From Paenalcaligenes sp021793095 (GTDB lineage Bacteria > Pseudomonadota > Gammaproteobacteria > Burkholderiales > Burkholderiaceae_B), in assembly GCA_027317645.1 (NCBI GenBank), contig DAHVQS010000006.1, positions 1 through 64,000 of the forward strand: 64,000 bases of DNA, written 5' to 3'. The notes beneath the pieces were generated by a model that saw only the letters and a program-made list of their open reading frames with translations, searched no databases and was not told the DNA's origin. Of the stretch, positions 63,704 to 64,000 are shown in pieces (position 1 is the first letter of the stretch; each line of letters opens with the position of its first letter). Both the position numbers and the translations under genes were made by a program.

Positions 63704-64000
63704 TCAACCCTTGAGTTGGTCGAGTTTTTCGACATTAATCGTATTGAGATTACGGAATAACAGCACCAATATGGCAAGCCCAATCGCGGCCTCGGCAGCT
63801 GCCACCGTCAACACAAAAAACACAAAAACTTGTCCTGCGGTGTCCCCGAACCAGGTCGAAAACGCAATGAAATTAAAATTAGCTGACAGCAAAATCAGCT
63901 CGACCGACATCAACAAGATGATGAGATTACGCCGATTGAAGAAAAACCCAAATAGGCCAATCGTAAATAGGATGGCGCCAAGCACCAAATAATGCGGCAA
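63704..64000 (-). CDS. nuoK: NADH-quinone oxidoreductase subunit K (5' end outside window)
   Basis: Small three-helix membrane subunit of complex I, with the conserved membrane Glu in LLMSVELILLSANFNF and AAEAAIGLAIL. 98 residues are visible; the first codon in the window is TTG at the very edge (reading PHYLVLGAILF next), and related proteins start a few residues earlier, so the gene is probably cut by the window end. Upstream nuo genes (nuoJ, nuoI ...) should lie beyond 64000. Confidence 0.95.
   Translation of the reverse strand: MPHYLVLGAILFTIGLFGFFFNRRNLIILLMSVELILLSANFNFIAFSTWFGDTAGQVFVFFVLTVAAAEAAIGLAILVLLFRNLNTINVEKLDQLKG

Overview
The window looks like a chromosomal core region of a betaproteobacterium, most likely Burkholderiales close to the Alcaligenaceae (Bordetella/Alcaligenes-like). 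The basis is gene content and order: a yceD-rpmF-plsX-fabHDG-acpP-fabF-rpoE-rseA cluster, smc-zipA-ligA, trpB-trpA-accD, a DUF2818 gene after nuoN, a Par27-type parvulin beside bolA and yciB, an intracellular PHB depolymerase, and two branched-chain amino acid (liv) transport operons. This assignment is inference from families; no rRNA or other marker is present. No tRNA, rRNA, CRISPR, prophage or insertion sequence was seen.

Layout. 1-8.3 kb, minus strand: fatty acid/phospholipid synthesis (plsX, fabH, fabD, fabG, acpP, fabF) with yceD and rpmF upstream and a YgfX-like membrane protein, sigma-E and its anti-sigma factor downstream. 8.3-12.3 kb: maf/yceF, an RsmI-like methylase, a lipoprotein amidase, then a HAD phosphatase and rluC on the other strand. 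12.3-16.3 kb: a long structured leader and rne, whose RNase E has a large Q/R-rich tail; a bidirectional terminator separates it from the convergent accD-trpA-trpB. 19.5-27 kb: relA, a flavodoxin-like gene, pncB, fdxA, phaZ, an orphan RnfB-like ferredoxin and nth. 27.1-32.8 kb: a degenerate LivF-like ATPase facing a liv operon that contains a LivM-LivG fusion. 33-34.8 kb: yciB, bolA, parvulin. 34.8-41.5 kb: ligA, zipA, smc. 41.7-48.8 kb: lplT, a UDG-like gene, a TsaB-RimI fusion, ompR/envZ (RisA/RisS-like), ispF-ispD. 48.9-53.5 kb: a second complete liv operon, located between ispD and mfd. 53.6-64 kb: mfd, serB, DUF2818 and the 3' part of the complex I operon (nuoN, M, L, K; nuoK is cut by the window edge).

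Most of the window is housekeeping DNA. The strongest unusual item is the intact LivF-like protein at 27139-27807, in which every ATP-handling motif has been replaced while the fold-level similarity remains. Other points of interest are the multi-hairpin rne leader, gene fusions (LivM-LivG, TsaB-RimI), an enlarged DUF2818 protein, a UDG-family protein with altered active-site motifs, palindromes before smc, and several short degenerate tandem repeats at gene 3' ends. The only gene-free stretch longer than 300 bases is the rne leader (12335-12824). I did not find a clear new multi-gene system.
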